64,000 nucleotides of DNA, from the NCBI GenBank assembly GCA_964570585.1, contig CAZMYR010000002.1, positions 36,144 to 100,143 on the forward strand, read 5' to 3'. Below, piece by piece: positions 26,157 to 34,764 of the stretch. The notes beneath the pieces are model-generated. The model had not been told where the DNA came from. It was given only the letters and a program-made list of their open reading frames with translations, and did not search any database. The DNA comes from G020354945 sp964570585 (GTDB lineage: Bacteria > Omnitrophota > Gorgyraeia > JABMRG01 > JAFGKX01). The translations under genes were made by a program, and so were the position numbers. The number at the start of each line of letters is the position of its first letter. Position 1 is the stretch's first letter.

Positions 26157-28280
26157 TTAGATGGTATGTAGTTCGTGTGCTGAAATACCTATCCTTCCTG
26201 AAAAGTTCAGGTTATCTTTCATCATTCGCGCATTTAACATCCTTGCCTTCATTCTCTTAGGGCAATTCTGGACCTGGCCTAATACATTTAATTTGTTACC
26301 TGAAAAATCGAAAATAATATCTGGAAGGTTTCCTAAATCATCGCTCCTTAATTCTAAACACCCATTTTGATGGTTGCCTAAAGTTATATCTCGCCAGATG
26401 CCTTCTGCCTCAGGGAAGTCTCCTTGCTCATCACCGCTAACCCAAGTCTTATATCTCTCAGAGGCCATTAAGCCCACTTTCCACTCCCCGATATCCAATT
26501 CTTTATTTAAATGGTTAGTTACCTTCCAGTGAAGCCGGCCTGAACCATCTATGGCCATCTTCCAGAGCTGGGTTATGGGCAGATTATCCCACTTGATCCA
26601 GGCAATAAACCGATGCCGGCCCATCTTTATCTTCCAGTGGCCCTGGGATGAATCGTGCCAATTTTTTCCGAGCTTAAAGGAGCTATTTAGACCCACATCT
26701 TCGGTTACCTCCTTATCCTGATAGTAGAGCTTTAGCCATCCATTATTCCAGCTAAGTTTTAGGGAATTTCTGATAATACTCCTGTCCCTGCCTCTATCTT
26801 CCCTCGCCTTATTGAGCTTATTAATAACCCTCCTTAGCTTCCAACCTTCGAATTTCCCATCTTCCATAGGATAATGATTAATTATCAAATGAGGTATTTT
26901 TAACTTATACAAAGTTAGAAGCACTTTTCGGAGTCGTTTCATCCTTACCTTAAAATTATTACCTGTATTATCGTAGAAGTAATTCCAATTATCACTGGGT
27001 AAATAAATTCCGTACTTTTCAGGATGAAGCCCGATGTCTGCTGTAGGGTTAATAAATAAGGTTGAGACATTGGTTACCTCATGGATATATTCCTTATTTC
27101 TCTCAATGAAATTAAGGGTCTCCTTAAAGCAAAAATTGTCTTCGCCAGGATGACCAACGATAATATTAATAGTTGTCCGGATTCCGCTTTGGTAGGTTGC
27201 TCTGACTAGTCTCTCGGCATCCTGGCCGGTATAAGGCTTGTTCATCTTCTTGAGTACTTTATCCGATGCGTTATCCATACCGTAACATAAATTTCTGCAT
27301 CCTGCTTCTTCCATTTTCTTAAGTAGTTTAAACTCCATATCTTTTCTTATAACAGCATAACTGCCCCAGTTAAATTTTAATTTTGATTCAATAACTAAGT
27401 CACAAAATGCCTCCAGTTGTCTGAGATTGCCATTACATTCTAAATCGTTGAATGAAAAGTTATTGCAGTCGTTATTCTCGATATGAAACCTGACTTCTTC
27501 TAATATGTCCTCCGGCTTCTTCCATCTATACGGTGCGCACATAGCGCAGTCAACACAAAAACTACATCGGCGAGGGCATCCCCTGCTCGATAAAAGGGGT
27601 AAGATTCTTGTATTTTGCTTAAGATATAAAGAGTACAAACTTAAATCAAATTCTTCAAATGTGGGAAAAGGGATAGTATCTAATTTCTTCACTGGGTCAG
27701 GTCTTTGCTCACCAATATATTTCCCATCTCTATGCATTAAAGTACCGGGGATGTCTCCGATAATACCTTTTTTATAAAATGAAATCAGGATATTTAATAA
27801 GGGTTTTTCTCCTTCTCCAATTACAAAAATATCCACCAAGCCCTTTTTAACTTTATAGAAATCCCAATAACAACCTGGCCCGCCAAAAATTATTATCCTT
27901 TTCTTATCCCTTTGCTTGATAATCTCTGTAATCTTCTCTGCTACAAATAAACTCATATAATTAACTGAAAAACCGATAAATTTTGTTTCTATAGATAAAA
28001 CTTGATTAACAAAAGAATCTACCTCTTTATCAAAAGCCCCTACTAAATCTTTGGCCACCTGTCGAGGGAGAAGTTGGAATAGGGTCTCGATCTTCCAAAA
28101 TCTTTTATTCTTTCGAGAGGCCTTATTGTATAGGTAAGCATTAAGATCGATTATCTTTGAATTGAACCTATGGCTATTTAGATAGGAAACCAGATAAGCG
28201 ATACCTATAGGAGGCATCTTTGTCTCCCAGGGTGGCACCATAACCAAAACAATATCGGGTTTCTTAACTTGACTATTCAT
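26157..28280 (-). CDS. Cobalamin radical SAM protein with C-terminal tryptophan-rich module
   Basis: A 707-residue protein. Residues 8-175 are the B12-type domain (VPPWETKMPPIGIAYLVSYL, FGGPGC, VIGEGEK). The cluster ligands are Cys235, Cys239 and Cys242 in SRGCPRRCSFC, and the barrel runs to about 470. Residues 505-697 are a separate, predicted beta-rich module with conserved landmarks YYQDKEVT, WHDSSQGHW, LPITQLW, RYKTWVSG and GDFPE. The same module recurs in the ABC ATPase, in the protein at 36641 and three times in the array at 38994. The last residues (GRIGISAHELHTI) depart from the module's usual GKIVL ending exactly where a 392-bp repeat stops. I infer that the module binds the glycan on which the enzyme acts. 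Confidence 0.85.
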   Translation of the reverse strand: MNSQVKKPDIVLVMVPPWETKMPPIGIAYLVSYLNSHRFNSKIIDLNAYLYNKASRKNKRFWKIETLFQLLPRQVAKDLVGAFDKEVDSFVNQVLSIETKFIGFSVNYMSLFVAEKITEIIKQRDKKRIIIFGGPGCYWDFYKVKKGLVDIFVIGEGEKPLLNILISFYKKGIIGDIPGTLMHRDGKYIGEQRPDPVKKLDTIPFPTFEEFDLSLYSLYLKQNTRILPLLSSRGCPRRCSFCVDCAMCAPYRWKKPEDILEEVRFHIENNDCNNFSFNDLECNGNLRQLEAFCDLVIESKLKFNWGSYAVIRKDMEFKLLKKMEEAGCRNLCYGMDNASDKVLKKMNKPYTGQDAERLVRATYQSGIRTTINIIVGHPGEDNFCFKETLNFIERNKEYIHEVTNVSTLFINPTADIGLHPEKYGIYLPSDNWNYFYDNTGNNFKVRMKRLRKVLLTLYKLKIPHLIINHYPMEDGKFEGWKLRRVINKLNKAREDRGRDRSIIRNSLKLSWNNGWLKLYYQDKEVTEDVGLNSSFKLGKNWHDSSQGHWKIKMGRHRFIAWIKWDNLPITQLWKMAIDGSGRLHWKVTNHLNKELDIGEWKVGLMASERYKTWVSGDEQGDFPEAEGIWRDITLGNHQNGCLELRSDDLGNLPDIIFDFSGNKLNVLGQVQNCPKRMKARMLNARMMKDNLNFSGRIGISAHELHTI
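26195..26586. repeat. 392-bp direct repeat, copy 1
   Basis: This segment inside the C-terminal module of the 26157-28280 gene appears identical to 28346-28737. It starts one base after a C/T difference and ends at GGGCAGATTA, after which the two copies have nothing in common. The copies are 2151 bases apart in the same orientation. Confidence 0.85.
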
Positions 28281-28325
28281 TACTAAAAAATATCAATTCA
28301 GATTCTTCATTTTTCTCATTACTCT

Positions 28326-28737
28326 CTACTTTTTAAGCACTATCTTTCCTGAAAAGTTCAGGTTATCTTTCATCATTCGCGCATTTAACATCCTTGCCTT
28401 CATTCTCTTAGGGCAATTCTGGACCTGGCCTAATACATTTAATTTGTTACCTGAAAAATCGAAAATAATATCTGGAAGGTTTCCTAAATCATCGCTCCTT
28501 AATTCTAAACACCCATTTTGATGGTTGCCTAAAGTTATATCTCGCCAGATGCCTTCTGCCTCAGGGAAGTCTCCTTGCTCATCACCGCTAACCCAAGTCT
28601 TATATCTCTCAGAGGCCATTAAGCCCACTTTCCACTCCCCGATATCCAATTCTTTATTTAAATGGTTAGTTACCTTCCAGTGAAGCCGGCCTGAACCATC
28701 TATGGCCATCTTCCAGAGCTGGGTTATGGGCAGATTA
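28326..28737 (-). pseudogene. Truncated copy of the tryptophan-rich module
   Basis: An open frame encoding the C-terminal two thirds of the module (NLPITQLWKMAIDG to the end). It is identical to the copy in 26157-28280 until the final residues, where this one ends FSGKIVLKK, the canonical module ending. There is no proper start: upstream of 28737 the frame runs into stops, and the 495-residue radical SAM gene enters the segment in another frame, ending EDGGVICP. So the module is cut off from its protein by a frameshift or by the recombination that copied it. It could also be a join error in the assembly at the 392-bp repeat. Confidence 0.7.
28346..28737. repeat. 392-bp direct repeat, copy 2
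   Basis: Second copy of 26195-26586. It ends at the 3' end of the radical SAM gene 28724-30211 and overlaps its last 14 bases. See the truncated module at 28326-28737. Confidence 0.85.
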
Positions 28738-30211
28738 CTCCACCATCTTCATTAATGTGCTTATCTTTCTTTTCCTCTAAGACTTTATTTGTAAACTCAA
28801 TACATTCTGCTTCCTCGGTATAGGGAATATGCGATTGGCTAGCTAGATTTTTCAACTCTTTAATCTTCCTCTCTCTAACCTCTCTTGTATTATTTTCACG
28901 AGGTATATGCCAGTTAAATTCGCCACTATCTTGAGGAAAAGTAATGCCGTATTTTTTCGGGTTATGAAATATTTCTGAGCCAGTCATTATGTACAAAGGG
29001 TTTATAGACTTTATTAAGGTAATAAATTTAGTGTTTCTTTTTAAAAACTCTTTAGTCTCATTGAAATCTTGCTCTGTTTCCCCCGGATACCCTACTATAA
29101 AGTAAAGGCATGTTTTTATACCCACTTTATGAGTGTCTCTTAATACCTTCTCTGCTATTTTTCTGGTAAACATTTTTCTCATTGCTTTTAAAATTTTATT
29201 AGACCCACTCTCTATACCATATTCCAGCCGAAAAAAACCTGCCCTTTTCATCTTTCTTAACAAATCTTCGGTCATTTCTCTGCGTGAAATTGCCAAACCA
29301 GTAATATTTACAAAAAGCCTATTTTTGATTAACAAATTACAAGTTTCCTCTAAAACTTTAATATTTCCATTTGCCGCCGCATCAGATACACTTATGTACT
29401 CGATATTGTATTTTTCTTTATAAAATTTTATTTGATTAAAAATATTTAAAGCTGATTTAGACTTGAAAAAAGGGAAAATACTCTTAACGCTACAAAAAGG
29501 GCAATTCCCTATACAACCACGAGAAAATTCCATTACAACGCAATTAGAAGACTTATATTCATTTAAATTGAATTCATCAAATGTAGGATAGGGAAAATTA
29601 TCTAACCGTTCACCAAACTCAGGAGTTAAATCATCAAAAAAAGTTTCTTTAACCAATACACCTTTTATATCAATAGCTTTTGTATTTTCTTTATTTAAAA
29701 TAGATAATAATAGTTTATATAAAGCTGTCTCTCCCTCGCCTAGTACACAATAATCAACGTAATCCTTTATTTTGTTAAGTAAAACTTCTCTTTGTTCTTT
29801 TACAGTAACATTTACTCCTCCAAGAACTATTATTTTAAAAGGAGATACGCGCTTAACCCTTTTTACTATCTCTTCTAAAATTAGATTGGAACTATCAGTA
29901 AGTGAAGACAGACCTAATACTGGCGAGGAAGAGTTAACTATTTCGTCTATAAGTGAATTTAGATGGGTCTTTATTTTTTCATCGAATTTTAAAAGTTCTT
30001 CTTTTTGTCGCCACCAGTGAGCATAATTCATAGACCATAAATATCTGCATTTTTGGGGAACCCCGTTATATAACTTAGTATTAAAATCAAAAATTTCTGT
30101 ACTTATGCCTTTATCTCTTAAATAACTACTAAGACAAGCCGTCCCCAAAGGAGGAACATCCACTCCCCATGGAGGCAGGTTTACTAATAAAATATCTGGT
30201 TTATCTGACAT
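28724..30211 (-). CDS. Cobalamin-binding-type radical SAM protein, 3' end at a repeat junction
   Basis: A 495-residue class B radical SAM protein close in sequence to the units of the 1042-residue protein. The B12-type domain has LPPWGVDVPPLGTACLSSYL (12-31), VLGGVNVT and VLGEGETAL. The cluster ligands are Cys233, Cys237 and Cys240 in SRGCIGNCPFC, followed by LEYGIESGSNK and FIVGYPGETEQD. The protein stops 14 bases into a module fragment read in the wrong frame. Its relative at 26157 carries that module as a C-terminal domain, so this gene may have lost it, or the join may be artificial. Confidence 0.85.
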   Translation of the reverse strand: MSDKPDILLVNLPPWGVDVPPLGTACLSSYLRDKGISTEIFDFNTKLYNGVPQKCRYLWSMNYAHWWRQKEELLKFDEKIKTHLNSLIDEIVNSSSPVLGLSSLTDSSNLILEEIVKRVKRVSPFKIIVLGGVNVTVKEQREVLLNKIKDYVDYCVLGEGETALYKLLLSILNKENTKAIDIKGVLVKETFFDDLTPEFGERLDNFPYPTFDEFNLNEYKSSNCVVMEFSRGCIGNCPFCSVKSIFPFFKSKSALNIFNQIKFYKEKYNIEYISVSDAAANGNIKVLEETCNLLIKNRLFVNITGLAISRREMTEDLLRKMKRAGFFRLEYGIESGSNKILKAMRKMFTRKIAEKVLRDTHKVGIKTCLYFIVGYPGETEQDFNETKEFLKRNTKFITLIKSINPLYIMTGSEIFHNPKKYGITFPQDSGEFNWHIPRENNTREVRERKIKELKNLASQSHIPYTEEAECIEFTNKVLEEKKDKHINEDGGVICP

Positions 30212-30356
30212 ATATCTTTTGCAAATCTTTTCTCTTCAACGGCTCATTCAGTATAAAACTCAAATTCTCAATACCGCTGCTGCCATTTTACCCTTTATTA
30301 TCAGAGATGGATATCCTTTATTAAATATCCCTTCGGACTCTAAAGGTATGAAAAGA

Positions 30357-33300
30357 CTAAGCTTGCTTTGGAGATAGCTTTAAAATTCTTTTATGCATCT
30401 TCTCATTATGCATCAGGTTATCGCAGGTTTTGATGCAGCCGATTTCCTTAAAATAAGGGTGGGTTTTAGATAAAGTCTTGGCCCGGCATCTAAACTCATC
30501 ATATTTTTTGCTGAACCAGATATCTTTAAAATTTTGCTTGTTTATATTTCCCATTGGCTCCTTTACTGCCCGACAGCAAGGAACGACGGTTCCATCAGCC
30601 ATAATCCGGCAAAAAAACCAACCAACATAGCAGGGGATAAAATCTACTCTGTGGACATCATAATTACCCTTATAGCTCGAATCTCCAGAAACCCTTTCTA
30701 AGAACCCATCAAAATAATCCAAATTCAATCCATTGGCGGAGGCTCTATTCTGGCTTTCAATCTGTTTAGCCAATTTAAGAACTTCTTTAGATTGGGCCTG
30801 ATTTAGGATTAAGCTATCCGTAGCCCCTTCAATAACATCAACCACGGTATAATAGAGATTCTCTGCTTTTACATCTTGAGCAAGCTTATACATCGCTGGA
30901 ATATCCTGACAATTGAGATTGGTAATCACATTGGATAGGGTCAAAGAGGGCTTAGAATTCTTCCTTGTTTGAGCTAAATAAACCAAATTTTCCACAATCT
31001 CCTCAAAAAGACCCTGATTTACCCCGGGATGGGTCGCTTGATAGGTTTCATCATGAGCGGCCCACAGGCTCACTGCCAACTCATCTAATTCTAAATCCAC
31101 TAATTGCTTTATCTTTTCTTTGTCCATTAAAGAAAAATTGGTGGTAACAGCAGCTTTTATTCCCTTTTTCTTGGTATATTCTAAGAGCTCCATAATATCA
31201 GAATGCATAAAGGGCTCTCCACCTCCAGTATAGCGAATCTTCTCTGCCCCTAAATCAGCTAATTCATCGATCAATCTTTTAACTACTTCTGTATCTAATT
31301 GCATCCGTAACCATTCATGGTTAAAATCCTTGTTTTCTTCTTTTAAAAGGGATGAATACATCCAGCAGCCAATACAGCGCTGATTACATCGGTTGGTCAA
31401 ATCAACAACAATATGCTCTGGTCCCTTAAATGCCCTTCTTCCATCGGTAATACCGGAAATAACCAAATCCTCTTTTGAGGCCTTTTTTAAAGAGACGCTC
31501 TTATGCTTATCTTCAGATTTAAACTTCCTTAAAGTCCTGGTTAATTTAGCCGTCACCGTAAATCCAGCCCTCTCAAGGGGTCCCAGAGACATCATTTTCT
31601 TATGCATATGCATATTTCTACCAATATCATCGCAGCTTTTATAGCAGCCGGCTTCCTGAGTATCCGGGTCGTTACCGATTAACCTGAAAAACGAGCCGTC
31701 CTTTTTATAAACCTTAGCCTTGCTCCGGAAATATCTTTGTTTTGAATTATTCCAGATACTCTTAAAATTGTCTCTATATAGATTGCCTACCGGAATCCGA
31801 TGGGACTTAAGACAAGAATTTATATCCCCATTAGGCATAACCCGGGCAAACAACCAGCCAATATAGCAGGGCATCTTATCGATAATATTTCTATCGTAGG
31901 TGGCTTTTTGTAAATCTTGGCAGGAAGAAGTCCGGCGTAAGAAGGAATCAAATCTGAATAATAATACATTATCAATGTAACCGCGGGCATCCATTCGCTG
32001 GGCAACCCTCTGACAGATTCTTTGAAGCTTCAGAGCCTGTTCAGTATCCAAGATTAATTTATCTGTTTTGCCCGGCATAGTATCAATAAGGGTAAACTCG
32101 ACTGACTCCGAGCCCGTATATCTGGCCAGCTCAATCATCTCCTCTACCTCTTGATAATTCATCGTAAACAAGACATTGTAGAGCTTTATATAAGGAGTTT
32201 CTCTTTTGTTCCTATTAAGATACCTTAAATTCTCCACAATCTGCCTAAAGGCCTCTTCATTTTTATTAGGATGGGTAATATCGTAGGTGTGAGCCGTCCC
32301 GGCCCAGGTACTGACGGTTAGATGCTCTACCCCCATCTTTATCAACTCATCTATTCTTTTTTTATCTAAAAGGGTAAAGTTTGTATTCACATAACAGACC
32401 AGGTCCCTGCTCTTAGTAAACTTGAGTATCTCCATAATATCAGGATGCATGAAGGGCTCTCCTCCGCCAGAGAAATAAATCTCTTTGCCTCCCAACTTGA
32501 CAATTTCATCAATTACTTCCTTAACTATCTCTAAGGGTAATTCCTCCCTTTTTTCTTCTTGCGATAACCTCTTTTCTTCTAAAAGGGGAGAATTACACCA
32601 GCAGCCAATACAATTATTATTACAGTTATTGGTAAGGTCAATCTGGACATGAAAGGGGCCCTTATAGGCATACTCTCCATCATAGATTCCTAAAATTTCT
32701 AAGAAATTCTTCTTTAACCAGGAAGGTTTTGCAAGCCTGAGAATCTTTCTTCCGGCAATCAATCCTCCAAACAGGGGTACCTTATCCCTGAAGAAACCTA
32801 AAAATCTCCTGTTTTGATAAATCCTCTCCCTATCAGGAATAAGCATCTTATTATCAAACTCAACCAATATAAACCCTTCTAAATGGGGAATCACACCGTT
32901 AGTATAAATCCTCAAAATATGCTCACCCTGGCCAGCAAACAATATTGCTTCCTTAAAAGTCCTTAAATTTTTCCTTTTCCAGCCACCAGTAACCCCGGAC
33001 ATTCCATCCTCTTTAAGCAACCTATCATCCAGATATATATTCACCGGACGTTTCTCTCCTGAAGCATATCTACTCCATAAAACATACCTTTTTGATTCCG
33101 GTAAATAAACCTTATATTCGGCAAAGCAAAACCCCTCGCCGCCATCAATTACCATGCCCTTACCAAATATATGCTCTTGAATATTTAGATTTCCTGATTT
33201 AAATTTACTGGCAGGAATAATAAGCTTTATCTGCGCCTCAGGGAGACTGTAGTCTCCCTTTGCCTTTCTTTTCATAGTAAGTTGATGATTTAAACCCTTT

Positions 33301-34736
33301 TGTTTTTTATCTGAAAAAAATGACTCCTTAATCTGTAAATTCATACCTACATTATCGCAAGACTTATAGCAATTAATCTCTTTAAAATAAGGGTCGCTTT
33401 TAGGTAGGGACTTTGTCTTATATCTAAACTCTCGATAAGCAGGAGAGTCCCAGATTTCTAAAAAATTATTCTTGTAAATATTGCCCAAAGGCTTAAGCAC
33501 TGCTTTACAGCAAGGGATAACTTCACCGGTAGATAAAACCCGTGAGTATGTCCAACCCATATAACAGGGGAGATTATCAATTATGTCCTTTTCATAGACC
33601 TGCTCATATATATTAGCTGAATTTAATCGGCGCATAAAAGAACCAAAACCCAATATTGTTAAAAAGTTAAAGGTAATCTTGCTATTTTCACCAACAGGAC
33701 AAAAGTTTTTAAGCTGAGGGCATTTTTTGCAATCCTCTTTAGAGAATTTAAAGGTCATTTTATTATCGACCTCATTAATCAAAGGATTCACTTTAGTGGG
33801 TAGAGTAGAAAATCCCTCAGGACATCTCAACGAATGCATGGCCTCTTTTCCAACGCCATCTTTGTCTTTTAACCACTCCTTAAGAAAGAAATTTGGATAA
33901 ATCCTTATAAATCGGCCGGGGAATTCCCTCAATTCCTTATCTTTTGCAACCTTTTGAGTTTTAAAATCGAGCAATCCTAATTCCTTAAAATATAAATCCC
34001 TGTGCTTGGTCAAGGCATCAAATTGCTCTTTGATATCTTTTACTTGCTGATCAGATAGAGCCAAAAATGAAGTTTCATCTTTAATGATATCCATTACCTG
34101 GAATTCAATAGACTCAACTTGTGTATCTAAAGCAAAATCAATCATCTGCTGGATTTCCCTATAATTTAGATTACAAATTACGTTATAAATCTTTATATGG
34201 GGAAGATATTTATTTCCTTTAGTCTTTAACCTGGAGAGTCTCTTAAGACTATTTTTTATTTTATAAAAATCTACTTCTGTCTTGCCGGGGTGAGTCTCTA
34301 TATATGTTTCTGGGGTGGCAGCCCAGATACTTGCCGTAATCATATCCACGCCTAAATCGATGAGCCTTTTTGCTCTTTCCTCATCAATCAAGGTAAAATT
34401 GGTAATTATGTTAAGTTTTAGCTCTTTCATTTTTATTAATTCTATAATTTCTATAATATCGGGATGTAAAAATGGCTCGCCTGCGCCAGAAAGAAAAATT
34501 TCCTCTGTCCCTGAACGAGACAAGTCTTCGATTAATGTCTTGACTTTTGCGAATGGTAAACTAAGATTTTTATCACGCGGTGGATTCTTTATAAAAGAAG
34601 AGTGCACCCAGCAACCGATACAGTTGTTATTGCATTTACCGGTTAGGTCAATCTGAACAATCCCTGGACCAGTAAAGGCACGCCTACCATCCATTATCCC
34701 TTTTAGGGCCGATTGATTAACCTTGGTCTCCAGCAT
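30357..34736 (-). CDS. Triple radical SAM/SPASM fusion protein with embedded CBM6-like domain
   Basis: A 1459-residue polypeptide with three complete radical SAM/SPASM units. The cluster ligands are Cys35/39/42 (GKCNNNCIGC), Cys705/709/712 (NNCNNNCIGC) and Cys1117/1121/1124 (NRCNQRCIGC). Each unit ends in a SPASM-like cysteine region (LPCYMGW to CYKSCDN; MPCYIGW to CYKSCDD; IPCYVGW to CIKTCDN). Unit 1 has an added cysteine cluster (CKKCPQLKNFC). It is followed by a beta-sandwich resembling carbohydrate-binding CBM6/35 domains (about 505-637; RYVLWSRYAS, RPVNIYLDD, GEHILRIYT). Residues 1-542 are identical to those of the next gene upstream. Three active sites on one chain suggest sequential or repetitive modification of a polymer. 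The substrate is unknown. Confidence 0.85.
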   Translation of the reverse strand: MLETKVNQSALKGIMDGRRAFTGPGIVQIDLTGKCNNNCIGCWVHSSFIKNPPRDKNLSLPFAKVKTLIEDLSRSGTEEIFLSGAGEPFLHPDIIEIIELIKMKELKLNIITNFTLIDEERAKRLIDLGVDMITASIWAATPETYIETHPGKTEVDFYKIKNSLKRLSRLKTKGNKYLPHIKIYNVICNLNYREIQQMIDFALDTQVESIEFQVMDIIKDETSFLALSDQQVKDIKEQFDALTKHRDLYFKELGLLDFKTQKVAKDKELREFPGRFIRIYPNFFLKEWLKDKDGVGKEAMHSLRCPEGFSTLPTKVNPLINEVDNKMTFKFSKEDCKKCPQLKNFCPVGENSKITFNFLTILGFGSFMRRLNSANIYEQVYEKDIIDNLPCYMGWTYSRVLSTGEVIPCCKAVLKPLGNIYKNNFLEIWDSPAYREFRYKTKSLPKSDPYFKEINCYKSCDNVGMNLQIKESFFSDKKQKGLNHQLTMKRKAKGDYSLPEAQIKLIIPASKFKSGNLNIQEHIFGKGMVIDGGEGFCFAEYKVYLPESKRYVLWSRYASGEKRPVNIYLDDRLLKEDGMSGVTGGWKRKNLRTFKEAILFAGQGEHILRIYTNGVIPHLEGFILVEFDNKMLIPDRERIYQNRRFLGFFRDKVPLFGGLIAGRKILRLAKPSWLKKNFLEILGIYDGEYAYKGPFHVQIDLTNNCNNNCIGCWCNSPLLEEKRLSQEEKREELPLEIVKEVIDEIVKLGGKEIYFSGGGEPFMHPDIMEILKFTKSRDLVCYVNTNFTLLDKKRIDELIKMGVEHLTVSTWAGTAHTYDITHPNKNEEAFRQIVENLRYLNRNKRETPYIKLYNVLFTMNYQEVEEMIELARYTGSESVEFTLIDTMPGKTDKLILDTEQALKLQRICQRVAQRMDARGYIDNVLLFRFDSFLRRTSSCQDLQKATYDRNIIDKMPCYIGWLFARVMPNGDINSCLKSHRIPVGNLYRDNFKSIWNNSKQRYFRSKAKVYKKDGSFFRLIGNDPDTQEAGCYKSCDDIGRNMHMHKKMMSLGPLERAGFTVTAKLTRTLRKFKSEDKHKSVSLKKASKEDLVISGITDGRRAFKGPEHIVVDLTNRCNQRCIGCWMYSSLLKEENKDFNHEWLRMQLDTEVVKRLIDELADLGAEKIRYTGGGEPFMHSDIMELLEYTKKKGIKAAVTTNFSLMDKEKIKQLVDLELDELAVSLWAAHDETYQATHPGVNQGLFEEIVENLVYLAQTRKNSKPSLTLSNVITNLNCQDIPAMYKLAQDVKAENLYYTVVDVIEGATDSLILNQAQSKEVLKLAKQIESQNRASANGLNLDYFDGFLERVSGDSSYKGNYDVHRVDFIPCYVGWFFCRIMADGTVVPCCRAVKEPMGNINKQNFKDIWFSKKYDEFRCRAKTLSKTHPYFKEIGCIKTCDNLMHNEKMHKRILKLSPKQA

Positions 34737-34756
34737 TTAAATACCTTTTTCTTTTT
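33111..34756. repeat. 1646-bp direct repeat, copy 1
   Basis: This copy encodes residues 1-542 of the triple radical SAM protein plus about 20 bases ahead of its ATG. It appears identical to 35035-36680. The copies are 1924 bases apart with only 278 bases between them, so this is a tandem duplication. Confidence 0.88.
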
Positions 34757-34764
34757 GATTTTCG

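Noticed and set aside
28281..28345. A separate terminator or promoter between the radical SAM gene at 26157 and the module fragment
   Set aside because: Only about 45 bases of AT-rich sequence without a stem or T-run, and no convincing promoter boxes.
30212..30356. Possible remnant of a module or other gene in the 145-base gap (frame with IFNKGYPSLIIKGKMAAAV)
   Set aside because: The resemblance to the module (SKGLPSFIFEA region) is too short and is followed by several stops; no boundary can be given.
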